This document shows positions 16,998 through 25,598 of a stretch of 64,000 nt of DNA, one piece after another. A program made the translations under genes and the position numbers. Source of the DNA: Nitrosomonas sp. (lineage in GTDB: Bacteria; Pseudomonadota; Gammaproteobacteria; Burkholderiales; Nitrosomonadaceae); NCBI GenBank assembly GCA_020890945.1, contig JAJHPK010000016.1, positions 1 through 64,000 on the forward strand, in the 5' to 3' direction. Under the pieces are notes generated by a model. That model was not told where the DNA came from. It saw only the letters and a program-made list of their open reading frames with translations, and searched no databases. Each line of letters begins with the position of its first letter. Within the stretch, counting starts at the first letter, position 1.

Positions 16998-18110
16998 TCA
17001 AAGGGTGTCTTTTTCATTAATTTCCGCATAGCTGGAAACTTCTAAACCAAACCCAGTAACACTAGGCATTTTTCGCGGTGTTGACATTAAACGCATTTTA
17101 CCGACATTCAAATCTTTCAATATTTGTGCGCCAATTCCATGATGGCGTAAATCCATTTGACGATTCACAACATTGGAATTCTCGTCTTTCGATTCAACAC
17201 GTTCAACTAATTTTAGCGGATCATCTCGGCGATGCATTAATACAATGACACCGCGTCCCGCTTCGGCAATCATTTTCATCGCCGCATAGATATTCCAGGA
17301 ATGAGAGCGATCTTCGATATCGAGAAAGTCGATTACCGACAACGGTTCATGAACGCGCACCAGTGTTTCATCAGTGGGATTGATGTCACCTTTAACCAAA
17401 GCCAAGTGGGTTAGATTAGCAATATCATCGTGGTAGGCGATCAATTGAAATGCACCGTGCAGGGTTTGAATAGAGCGTTCCGCAACGCGCTTGACGAGAG
17501 ATTCGTTTTGGTTACGATATTGAATTAAATCGACAATTGTGCCAATTTTGAGTTGATGTTTTTGAGCAAACACGATTAAATCTGGCAACCTTGCCATGCT
17601 GCCATCTTCTTTGAGAATCTCGCAAATCACCGAAGCTGCAGTCAATCCCGCCATCCTTGCCAAATCACAACCAGCCTCGGTGTGACCTGCTCGCACCAAT
17701 ACGCCGCCTTTTTGCGCTTTCAGCGGAAAGATATGGCCAGGTTGCACGATATCTTGTGGTTTCGCATCTTTTTGTACGGCGACTTGGACAGTTCTGGCAC
17801 GATCCGCTGCGGAGATTCCTGTGGTGACACCTTGAGCCGCTTCAATGGAAAGGGTGAAGTTGGTTCCTAAAGGCGAACGATTGTTCGATACCATCAGCGG
17901 CAAATCCAAATGATTGCAACGTTCTTCGGTGAGTGTTAAGCAAATCAACCCACGCCCATGAGTGGCCATGAAATTGATCGCAGCCGGTGTGACAAAATCA
18001 GCAGCGAGCACCAAGTCACCTTCATTCTCGCGATCTTCTTCATCAACCAGAACAACCATTTTCCCGACTTGAATGTCGGCAATAATTTCTTCAATTGGAC
18101 TAATATTCAT
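16998..18110 (-). CDS. ribB: 3,4-dihydroxy-2-butanone 4-phosphate synthase with degenerate GTP cyclohydrolase II domain
   Basis: The N-terminal 200 residues are a complete RibB domain that makes the four-carbon riboflavin precursor from ribulose 5-phosphate: [17 protein letters not shown] near residue 23, [31 protein letters not shown] and GHIFPLKA, and [13 protein letters not shown] are all present. The C-terminal half aligns with RibA, but the zinc-binding Cys pattern (CLTSRCDC in the family) is replaced by LSVIDFLDI, so GTP cyclohydrolase activity is unlikely. This is the RibBX arrangement known in several proteobacteria. The ATG at 18110 ([13 protein letters not shown]) fits homologues. 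An upstream ATG at 18155 would overlap ribE. Another gene must supply RibA. Confidence 0.92.
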   Translation of the reverse strand: MNISPIEEIIADIQVGKMVVLVDEEDRENEGDLVLAADFVTPAAINFMATHGRGLICLTLTEERCNHLDLPLMVSNNRSPLGTNFTLSIEAAQGVTTGISAADRARTVQVAVQKDAKPQDIVQPGHIFPLKAQKGGVLVRAGHTEAGCDLARMAGLTAASVICEILKEDGSMARLPDLIVFAQKHQLKIGTIVDLIQYRNQNESLVKRVAERSIQTLHGAFQLIAYHDDIANLTHLALVKGDINPTDETLVRVHEPLSVIDFLDIEDRSHSWNIYAAMKMIAEAGRGVIVLMHRRDDPLKLVERVESKDENSNVVNRQMDLRHHGIGAQILKDLNVGKMRLMSTPRKMPSVTGFGLEVSSYAEINEKDTL

Positions 18111-18123
18111 AGTGGCAATGCTA

Positions 18124-18729
18124 TCACTTTTCAATATTGAGTAACCTTGCGACATAACGCGCGAGCATGTCGGATTCCAAATTCACCAATGCCCCTACCT
18201 GGAGTTGTCCCAATGTGGTTACTGCAATGGTATGCGGGATCAAATTGACCGAAAAAGTATTACCGATGATTTGATTAATCGTCAAACTCACCCCATCGAC
18301 TGTAATCGAGCCTTTGTGCGTTAAATAGCGCAAGATAGCACTGGGCGCATCAACTTCAAGCGTAGTATTTTCTCCGGTAGGCTCCCATTTGACAACTGTA
18401 CCGATGGCATCAATATGTCCGCTCACCAAATGCCCTCCGAGTCGGTCGGATAGCCGCAATGCTTTTTCCAAATTCACTGGTTTGTTGATTTTATCCAACC
18501 CATGCGTGCAAAGCAGCGTCTCTTCCGATACATCGAAATGAAGTTGTCTGTCTGCCAAAGATTTGACTGTTAAGCAAATACCATCAACCGCAATACTATC
18601 TCCCAAATTAATATCTGACAAATCGAAATTCCCAGGTTCAAGCCGCAATGACAAATTTCTTTGCGGGGTTGTATGAGAGATATCGGTAGCAACTATCTTG
18701 CCGATGGCTTGTACGATTCCTGTAAACAT
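18124..18729 (-). CDS. ribE: Riboflavin synthase, alpha subunit
   Basis: This enzyme dismutates two lumazine molecules into riboflavin and the pyrimidine precursor. It has 201 aa in two repeated barrels. The N-terminal one starts MFTGIVQAIGKI with DSIAVDGICLTV. The second starts near residue 100 with LVSGHIDAIGTV and contains GSITVDGVSLTIN. VNLIPHT follows at the C-terminus. It is the first gene of the leftward run that ends in pgpA. ribD, which often precedes ribE, is not found upstream; only a 230-base gap and an IS relic are there. No FMN riboswitch fold was recognised in the leader. Confidence 0.95.
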   Translation of the reverse strand: MFTGIVQAIGKIVATDISHTTPQRNLSLRLEPGNFDLSDINLGDSIAVDGICLTVKSLADRQLHFDVSEETLLCTHGLDKINKPVNLEKALRLSDRLGGHLVSGHIDAIGTVVKWEPTGENTTLEVDAPSAILRYLTHKGSITVDGVSLTINQIIGNTFSVNLIPHTIAVTTLGQLQVGALVNLESDMLARYVARLLNIEK

Positions 18730-18840
18730 TTAAAAGACCTCTGCATAACTGCGTAAATTTGCTGTGCTTAATGATAAAATATCTAAATGACACTTGTTAT
18801 GCGTCATTTTGGTAGAAAGTAAGTTTTTTTCTTTTTTTTA

Positions 18841-18853
18841 GGGAAAGTTTCCC
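18841..18853. promoter_or_regulatory. Perfect 13-base palindrome upstream of ribE
   Basis: GGGAAAGTTTCCC (arms of 6 around a central G) lies about 110 bases upstream of ribE between T-rich and C-rich runs. It has the size of a repressor or activator half-site pair, but no regulator is known for it, and it could equally be an IS leftover. Confidence 0.25.
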
Positions 18854-18969
18854 CCTTATGCAACATTTGGGCGGATTTCTTCCCTTAATGGTTGATCTAC
18901 GAAGATTTTGTTGGCTTCTTTTTTCAGACTCATGCAGATATATACTCTTTAATATGACTTGGGTGTTGA

Positions 18970-19980
18970 CTTTTACCGTACCGAAGTAGCTGGCGTGCCG
19001 AGAGTGGTTTTTTTATATGCGCGATGCATGATTGCGCTCTTGATCTTTTGCTTTCTTAGAAACTGCCGATTGGCATTGCTGGCGGATCCCTTGTCGGCAT
19101 ACACCCGATTCGCCTCGATATGCGCATCATCGATAGCTGCTTCGAAATGCATCATATTTCACTCTGGTTGGCAGGGGCGGTGTGAATCCCGCGCACATAG
19201 CCGTCTTGTGCGTCCACCACCAGGTAACTGTGGTAACCAAACTGCGACTTCTTGCCTTTCTTTAGTCAAGTCGTATCCGGAACTGTACTTTGTTCTTCGG
19301 TACAGCTGATTCCAGGCTGACTGTCATCTTCAAACTGTTCGGCATCTACCTCCCATTCTGGGGCGTGCCGCCGACTCAATCAACGTCGCATCAATGCCTC
19401 CCCCCCGTCGCACCCTTGATCATCAATCCGTGAGATTGAAGCTGCTCATTGATAGAACCAAGCAAATCATCGAGTCGGTCGTTGGTCACTAGCCGGTTAC
19501 GGAATCGGCACAAAGTGGCTTCGTACGGTATCGCGTCCGATAAGGACAATCCACAAAACTGTAGAAAATCAATCCGTACACACAGTGCTTGTACCAATGC
19601 CGCATCCGATAAACTATGCCACTGACCCAGCAGGATCGCTTTGAACATCAACAACACATCAAACGTTTCCTGTCCCCCACCATGCGATAACTCGCGCCTA
19701 TATAAACTCGTAAGCTTCGGACGTAACTCCTCCCACTCAATCAACGCATCGATCTTCATCAGAACATTTTCTCGCTTCAATCGCTCTGCCAATTCAAGTG
19801 TTCTAAAACTCATCTGCATCTTTTGCTCCAACTGTCTTTTAACTACCTCTATTTTAGTTGGGTATTGCAATGGCAGGGGTGGTTGTGCAGGAGTCTTTGA
19901 TTTGTCTTTATTAACCCCCTTGCTTTTGAAGCTTCCGTTACAAAATAGCAATTGACGCAGTTTTTCAGGGGCAACTAAAT
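18970..19980 (-). mobile_element. Decayed IS5-type element with broken transposase
   Basis: The minus strand carries a transposase of a second IS5-type lineage. The N-terminal part (19951-19391) is open and contains SFRTLELAERL, FDVLLMFKAILLGQWHSLSD, FLQFCGLSLSDAIP and CRFRNRLV. At 19398-19404 a run of seven C (G on the coding strand) shifts the frame, after which IDATLIESAARPR continues. Further on a TGA replaces an expected Trp (before LKKGKKSQFGY), and VVDAQDGYVRGIHTAPANQSE and ANRVYADKGSASNANRQFL follow with another shift. The last third is missing beyond MHRAYKK near 18990. The end near 19900-19980 resembles the solo end at 6.4 kb. Non-functional. Confidence 0.8.
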
Positions 19981-20067
19981 ATTTCTCTAAAAGAAAATAA
20001 TCTTATGAACAAGAAACGCACACAATATTTCGGCGAATTAATTGTTCTGTGAGCTACCTGGATCTAA

Positions 20068-20088
20068 CCCCGCGGCAAGAGCGCGGGG
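20068..20088 (-). terminator. GC-rich hairpin downstream of cphA
   Basis: CCCCGCG (20068-20074) pairs with CGCGGGG (20082-20088) around a 7-base loop, 48 bases beyond the cphA stop on the minus strand. It lies between the operon and the IS relic and probably ends cyanophycin-gene transcription, though no long T tract follows. Confidence 0.5.
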
Positions 20089-20135
20089 GGTATTGCAAGT
20101 TTAAAAAAGGTTTGCCCGCAAAAACCTCTGCTACT

Positions 20136-22709
20136 TTACCCTAAAGCAACTCGATTATTGATTTGTCCTAACGATTGTTCAACTTGATCTACCAATATAA
20201 GACAAAGTTCTCCATCTTCGAGACTTGAAAGCGCAGTATCGATTGCGATCGCTTCACCAACAATTTCGCTTACTTTTTGTGTGCGTCTAGCATTACCTAA
20301 ACCTTCTCTTAACAAAGAGATGACTTCGCCATCGGCACGGCCACGCTGACATTGGTCTTGGTACAACACCACTTTATCAAAAGCGTCACCTATAATTCGG
20401 GTTTGCTGACGAATGTCTTCATCACGTCGATCGCCCGCAGCACTTATCACAACTGAGCGCTTTTTCGATGGGATATTATCAATCGCTGATACAAGTGCCT
20501 GAATGGCATCAGGATTGTGACCATAATCCGCAATTAAAGTAGCATTGCGATAATTGAACAAATTGAAGCGACCAGGTGCGGTTTGCGCATCACTCACAAA
20601 ACTCTTTAAGCCTTCAGCTATGACTTTCCAATCCATTCCCAAAGCCCAAGCTGCACCGATCGCTGCCATTGCGTTTTCAACTTGAAAATGAATATTACCA
20701 TTTTGAGTAAGAGGAATGCTTTTTAGTGATACTTTATGTATCCCATTCGAGTCCGAAGCAACGATATAACCATTTTCCAAATAAATAACTCGCTGACGTT
20801 TAGCGTGATGCGTTGCTAATACCGGATGATGAAGCGTATCGCGAGCAAAAAAGATTACTGATCCAGGGCAGTGTTCTGCCATGCCAACCACCAAAGGATC
20901 CGAAGCATTTAAAACAGCATATCCGCTTGATGCTACATTCTGAACGATAACTCTTTTAACTGCCGCTAACTCTTCCGCGGTGTTGACATAACCCATCCCT
21001 AAGTGATCACCCATCCCTATGTTGGTTACGATTGCGACGTTACAGCGATCGAAACCAAGTCCCTCTCGCAACATGCCTCCACGCGCTGTTTCTAATACAG
21101 CAGCATCGACATCCGGATGAAAAAGTATATTGCGTGCGCTGATCGGACCGCTGCAATCACCGGTATCGATACACTGACCGTTGACATAAACACCGTCTGT
21201 ACAGGCAACACCGACGCGTTGTTTATTTTTTTCGAACAAATTACCCATCAAACGAGCCGTAGTCGTCTTACCGTTCGTTCCGGTAACCGCAACGATTGGG
21301 ATACGTGCATCCTCTCCCTTGTCAAACATGTAATCAATGATAGCTTCGCCAACATTGCGAGGTTTCCCGGCTGAGGGTTGTAGATGCATGCGCAGACCAG
21401 GAGCGGCATTTAATTCAATAATGCCACCACCTTGTTCTTCTAATGAGTACATAACGTTATCACAAACAACGTCTACGCCACAGATATCCAGTCCTACCAC
21501 TTTTGCAGCGGCTACCACTTGCGCAGCTAGTTCTGGATGGACGTCATCGGTAACATCCGTAGCGGTTCCACCGGTTGATAGATTTGCATTGTGCCGCAAA
21601 ATGATACGTGCTCCCTTGGCAGGAATAGAGTCAGTCGTTAATCCTTGAGAAGCTAACAGTGATAGAGAAATTTCATCCAAACGAATTTTTGTTAATGATG
21701 TAGCATGCCCACTACTGCGCAGCGGATTCTCATTAATTTTGTCTACTAATTGTTGAATCGAATGAATACCATCGCCAATTACTTGCGGGGGATCACGTCG
21801 AGCAGCAGCAATCATTTTGTTGCCGACTACCAGCATACGGTAGTCATTACCCGGAATATAACGTTCTACCAAAATACAACTACTAAATCCTGCCGCAATT
21901 GCATAGGCTGATTCCACTTGCTGCTGGGTAACGAGATTGACCGCAACACCTTTACCTTGGTTACTGTCTTGTGGTTTTACAACCACCGGCACGCCTATTT
22001 CGCAAGCCGCTAACCATGCATCAGATGCACTATCGACTTCACGTCCGAGCGGTACTGGAATGCCTGCGGCATGCAGCAAATTTTTTGTCAAATCTTTGTC
22101 CTGCACAATAGATTCTGCGACAGCATTAGTTTTGTCGGTTTCAGAGGCTTGAATACGTCGTTGTTTGCTGCCCCAACCAAACTGCACCAAACTACCTTGA
22201 GTTAAGCGGCGTACAGGAATGTTGCGCGCAATAGCAGCATTGACGATTGAACCGGTGCTTGGTCCAAGACGGATGTCTTCATAAAGTTCTTGTAAGCGCG
22301 ATAGTGCTTGCGTCAAATCAAATGGTGTATCATCGATCGCAGAAAGGCATAGCTGTTGAGCTAATTCAAACGCGAGCTTACCGACTTTTTCTTCCGCGTA
22401 TTCGACGACAACACGATAAGTACTCAGTTCTGGCGTGTTAGCCGTGTGACTGAACGTTACTGGGCAACCAATTTCGGTTTGTAACGTCAGCGTAATCAAT
22501 TCAAGAACATGTGCTAAAGTAATTGCATTATGGTGGCCTGCGGGCTGTAACAAAGGGATTTCAGGAAGGCGTTCTCGCAAGCGCGTTTCGAAACCATCGA
22601 TTAAATTAATATTGTTTTCAGATCCGTTACAAAACAGAGTTACTTCGATAGAAGTATGTTGACTCCATAAATTAGGGCCACGTAATGTTCTAATTTTTAG
22701 CACTTTCAT
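20136..22709 (-). CDS. cphA: Cyanophycin synthetase CphA
   Basis: CphA polymerises aspartate and arginine into cyanophycin using ATP, forming insoluble nitrogen-storage granules. The 857-aa protein has the usual three parts: an N-terminal domain (1-170, starting MKVLKIRTLRGPNLWSQHTS), an ATP-grasp module for Asp addition (about 200-460, with VVVKPQDSNQGKGVAVNL and IIELNAAPGLRMHLQPS), and a Mur-ligase-like module for Arg addition with P-loop GTNGKTT (Lys481) and NFRNATLIADYGHNPDAI-like LIADYGHNPDAI near 735. It begins 2 bases after the stop of the upstream paralogue, with AAGGAA as ribosome-binding site. That spacing indicates co-expression. Confidence 0.95.
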   Translation of the reverse strand: MKVLKIRTLRGPNLWSQHTSIEVTLFCNGSENNINLIDGFETRLRERLPEIPLLQPAGHHNAITLAHVLELITLTLQTEIGCPVTFSHTANTPELSTYRVVVEYAEEKVGKLAFELAQQLCLSAIDDTPFDLTQALSRLQELYEDIRLGPSTGSIVNAAIARNIPVRRLTQGSLVQFGWGSKQRRIQASETDKTNAVAESIVQDKDLTKNLLHAAGIPVPLGREVDSASDAWLAACEIGVPVVVKPQDSNQGKGVAVNLVTQQQVESAYAIAAGFSSCILVERYIPGNDYRMLVVGNKMIAAARRDPPQVIGDGIHSIQQLVDKINENPLRSSGHATSLTKIRLDEISLSLLASQGLTTDSIPAKGARIILRHNANLSTGGTATDVTDDVHPELAAQVVAAAKVVGLDICGVDVVCDNVMYSLEEQGGGIIELNAAPGLRMHLQPSAGKPRNVGEAIIDYMFDKGEDARIPIVAVTGTNGKTTTARLMGNLFEKNKQRVGVACTDGVYVNGQCIDTGDCSGPISARNILFHPDVDAAVLETARGGMLREGLGFDRCNVAIVTNIGMGDHLGMGYVNTAEELAAVKRVIVQNVASSGYAVLNASDPLVVGMAEHCPGSVIFFARDTLHHPVLATHHAKRQRVIYLENGYIVASDSNGIHKVSLKSIPLTQNGNIHFQVENAMAAIGAAWALGMDWKVIAEGLKSFVSDAQTAPGRFNLFNYRNATLIADYGHNPDAIQALVSAIDNIPSKKRSVVISAAGDRRDEDIRQQTRIIGDAFDKVVLYQDQCQRGRADGEVISLLREGLGNARRTQKVSEIVGEAIAIDTALSSLEDGELCLILVDQVEQSLGQINNRVALG

Positions 22710-22711
22710 GA

Positions 22712-25039
22712 TTATATTCCTTGAGTTTGCAGATTAATTGAAAGATCTTGATTGCCAGCGTTGACTTTTTGCTGCGATAAGCCGAAAGATTCAATCCCCA
22801 TTCGGATGAGATCTGTTTCTAAACCTAACGCCCAAGCCGCAGCAACAGCGGCCAAAATATTTTCTATTTCATGGATATTTGATTTCTGAGAAAATTCTGA
22901 GGATATCTTTGGTATCTTGATTAATGCAATTTCATGCGATCCGTCGACAAGAACAATCGTATTCTTTTGGAAAATCACAGCGCGCTTGCCTTGTGTTGAT
23001 CCAGTACCATTTTGACAATGCTGCGCAATGATAGGTGATTTCGGTTCGCTACTGAAGAATATGATTTCACCATGACACAGTTCAGCCATGTCAGTTGCCA
23101 TTTCATCCATGGCGTTGAGAATGCCGGTTCCTATCGGTAACTGAATATCTTTTTCCACGTCGCTGACCGCAGCAGCAGTGGGTGTCACAATATCCATTTG
23201 CGTGCGAAAAACAGTAAAAACTTGTTTTGGCGTCTCAATATCGTTACGACCCATGTGGCGATTAGGATCTATATTCGTAATGACGCCAATCTGACAACTG
23301 TCATAAGCCAATCCTTCATTCAGAAGAGCTTCAAAACCATTTTCAAATACCGCGGCTTCAATAATTGGATTCATCAAAGTACGGTTAGCAGAAATCCAAT
23401 TGGCACTGTCTTTTTTGTCGATTATCCGCTGATCAAGATATAGTCCGTCGCTACAGGCTAAGCCAGTGTGTTTTCCTGAGAGAATGAGCAATTTAGCTAT
23501 GAGGGTAGAAACCGCTGTTTTTCCATAACTGCCAGTGACGCCGACAACCGGGATGCGGCCATTTTCTTGATTAGGGAACAAATTCTCCACGATTGCTTTG
23601 CCAACAGGTCTAGGCGTACCAACCGCTGGTTTTATATGCATCAACAAACTTGGACCGGCATTGACTTCAACGATAGCACCGCCCTGTTCATTTAAAGGTC
23701 GAGAAATATCATTGACCACCAAATCGATGCCCGCAATATCTAAACCGATGACCCGCGCCGCTAAAGATGCAATCGCTGCAGTACTTGGATGAACTTCATC
23801 GGTAACATCGAAAGCATGATTTCCATTGCGCTGAATTAGAATCTGCATGCCGACAGGAATGATTGAATCACTGTCATAACCTTGATGAGCGATTTCCATT
23901 TTTGCAGCACTATCGAGACGAATGAGATTGAGTGGATGATCCTCAGTGTTTCCACGCCGAGGATCAGAGTTAATTTGAGACTCAATGAGTTCAGATACAG
24001 TAGAAGAACCATCTCCAATAACCGAAACTGAATCACCCCGAGTAGCAGCAACCAACTTTCCACCGACCACTAGCACGCGATGTTCGATTCCAGGAATATA
24101 TTTCTCAACCAATACTTCGCTGCCTTCATTGAGAGCAACGTGATAGGCGGATTTGATTTCTTCCTGTTTCGATAACTCAATAAAAACACCGCGACCATGA
24201 TTGCCGTCGCAAGGTTTTACCACAACAGGCAATCCAATATCTTCAGCTACTTCCCAAGCTTCCTGTTCGTTAGAAACGATGTACCCTTGTGGTACGGGAA
24301 CGCCACATGACTGCAGCAGTGTCTTGGTTAAATCTTTATCCCGCGAAATACTTTCAGCAATTGCCGGAGTGCGATCGGTTTCAGCCGTCCAGATATGATG
24401 ACATTTGTTGCCATAACCGAGCTGCACAAGGTTACCTTTGTTGATCAATCGAATAATGGGAATATTTCTCGCTTTGGCAGCATCTACGATACAAGCGGTA
24501 GAAGGTCCCAACCAAAGAGAATCTACCATGTCGCGAATTTTACTGACGGCACCAGTCACATCATACGAAGGAGATGCCAATTGCTCGAAATTCATCGCAG
24601 CTAAAATCAATTCGCGCGCTAAATGCATTGCTGTTTTGGTAATGTCGGCATGCCAAGCTGTGACAGCGACATGATAGACGCCCCGGGTTGATGTTTCACG
24701 CGCACGGCCAAAACCGCCTTTCATACCCGCGAGATTTTGCAATTCTAGCGTTACATGTTCGAGGATATGGCAAGGCCAAGTCCCGTCTTGAACACGCCGC
24801 AAAAAACCGCCTCTTTCCTCATAGCTGCAACGATGTTCAATCAGTGATGGCAGCCAAGCCGATAAACGCTCATAAAACCCGGGGATCTTGTCAGAAGGAA
24901 AGTCTTCCAATTCGCCGATATCGATAAGGGCTTCTAGCGCTGGATAGTAAGTCCAACGATTAGGTCCATTCAAATGCTTGACATCCAAAAATTTAAGATC
25001 TTTTGTACCGTTAAGATTTGAGCTTACGACTTCAGACAT
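22712..25039 (-). CDS. Cyanophycin synthetase paralogue (CphA'-type)
   Basis: The 775-aa protein has the same N-terminal, ATP-grasp and Mur-ligase order as CphA. Visible parts are DVKHLNGPNRWTYYPALEAL at the N-terminus, VVVKPCDGNHGRGVFIEL and VEVNAGPSLLMHIKPA in the ATP-grasp module, and the P-loop variant GSYGKTA at Lys507. The Mur-ligase part is about 80 residues shorter than in the neighbour: it ends soon after EIENILAAVAAAWALGLE and lacks the final C-terminal ligase subdomain with its DYGHNPD motif. It may therefore only partly copy the reaction or work as a partner of CphA. Paired cphA/cphA' genes are known in betaproteobacteria. It lies 94 bases after the DUF1854 gene. Confidence 0.92.
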   Translation of the reverse strand: MSEVVSSNLNGTKDLKFLDVKHLNGPNRWTYYPALEALIDIGELEDFPSDKIPGFYERLSAWLPSLIEHRCSYEERGGFLRRVQDGTWPCHILEHVTLELQNLAGMKGGFGRARETSTRGVYHVAVTAWHADITKTAMHLARELILAAMNFEQLASPSYDVTGAVSKIRDMVDSLWLGPSTACIVDAAKARNIPIIRLINKGNLVQLGYGNKCHHIWTAETDRTPAIAESISRDKDLTKTLLQSCGVPVPQGYIVSNEQEAWEVAEDIGLPVVVKPCDGNHGRGVFIELSKQEEIKSAYHVALNEGSEVLVEKYIPGIEHRVLVVGGKLVAATRGDSVSVIGDGSSTVSELIESQINSDPRRGNTEDHPLNLIRLDSAAKMEIAHQGYDSDSIIPVGMQILIQRNGNHAFDVTDEVHPSTAAIASLAARVIGLDIAGIDLVVNDISRPLNEQGGAIVEVNAGPSLLMHIKPAVGTPRPVGKAIVENLFPNQENGRIPVVGVTGSYGKTAVSTLIAKLLILSGKHTGLACSDGLYLDQRIIDKKDSANWISANRTLMNPIIEAAVFENGFEALLNEGLAYDSCQIGVITNIDPNRHMGRNDIETPKQVFTVFRTQMDIVTPTAAAVSDVEKDIQLPIGTGILNAMDEMATDMAELCHGEIIFFSSEPKSPIIAQHCQNGTGSTQGKRAVIFQKNTIVLVDGSHEIALIKIPKISSEFSQKSNIHEIENILAAVAAAWALGLETDLIRMGIESFGLSQQKVNAGNQDLSINLQTQGI

Positions 25040-25133
25040 ATATAACCATTTCGAATGAGAGATAACGTATTAACGTTGTCTCAATCGATAGGTTTACAAC
25101 GAAAAGAAATAATTTTTAGCTTTTATTATTAGA

Positions 25134-25598
25134 TTACAGAAAATGATCTAATAATTTTCGACTATGGCGATCTAGTTTTGATCGATCGCTAATCAGAAAA
25201 TGAATCCCGTGTTGATCGGTAATCATGACAGATGAAGGACTTAAGCGACGGATTGCTTCTTCACCTTTGAGAATAAAATCAGTATTGCCCCGATCTGTTT
25301 CAACAAACCAGGTATTAGGGGTAATGAGACTCGACAGTTCGATGATGCGCTTAATTTCAGGAATAAATTCCCGACTGGCCAGTTCTTCCTCAATTAATTC
25401 ACGAAAACTTTGCGGCAGATCACTTAAGCGATCTATCCAGATTTGTTCATGGCCATGTAAATCCACCAAAGCGATGCCTTCTGACGGATCAGAAATAGGG
25501 AATGCGCGCACCGGAACAATTTCTTTTTCTGTCGAATCCGATGGATAGGTGAGAATCATTCTTCCAAAGGCATTACGGCTCAAATGAAAATCAGGCAT
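25134..25598 (-). CDS. DUF1854 protein linked to cyanophycin metabolism
   Basis: The 154-aa protein belongs to DUF1854, a family found beside cyanophycin synthetase genes whose biochemical role is not established. The body is soluble with no membrane segment: MPDFHLSRNAFGRMILTYP at the start, VPVRAFPISDPSEGIALVD, HEQIWIDRLSDLP and LIEEELASREFIPEI in the middle, and ITDQHGIHFLISD near the end. The start at 25598 is chosen because its ATGCCTGA overlaps the TGA of the upstream ABC gene by 8 bases, with AGGAGA about 10 bases before it. Translation is therefore probably coupled to that gene. A longer frame reaching 25673 is less likely. Confidence 0.88.
   Translation of the reverse strand: MPDFHLSRNAFGRMILTYPSDSTEKEIVPVRAFPISDPSEGIALVDLHGHEQIWIDRLSDLPQSFRELIEEELASREFIPEIKRIIELSSLITPNTWFVETDRGNTDFILKGEEAIRRLSPSSVMITDQHGIHFLISDRSKLDRHSRKLLDHFL

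Noticed and set aside
18841..18853. LexA-type operator
   Set aside because: The arms GGGAAA/TTTCCC do not match the CTGT-N8-ACAG pattern.
18730..18960. FMN riboswitch upstream of ribE
   Set aside because: The conserved RFN-element stems were not found; only a short palindrome and homopolymer runs are present.
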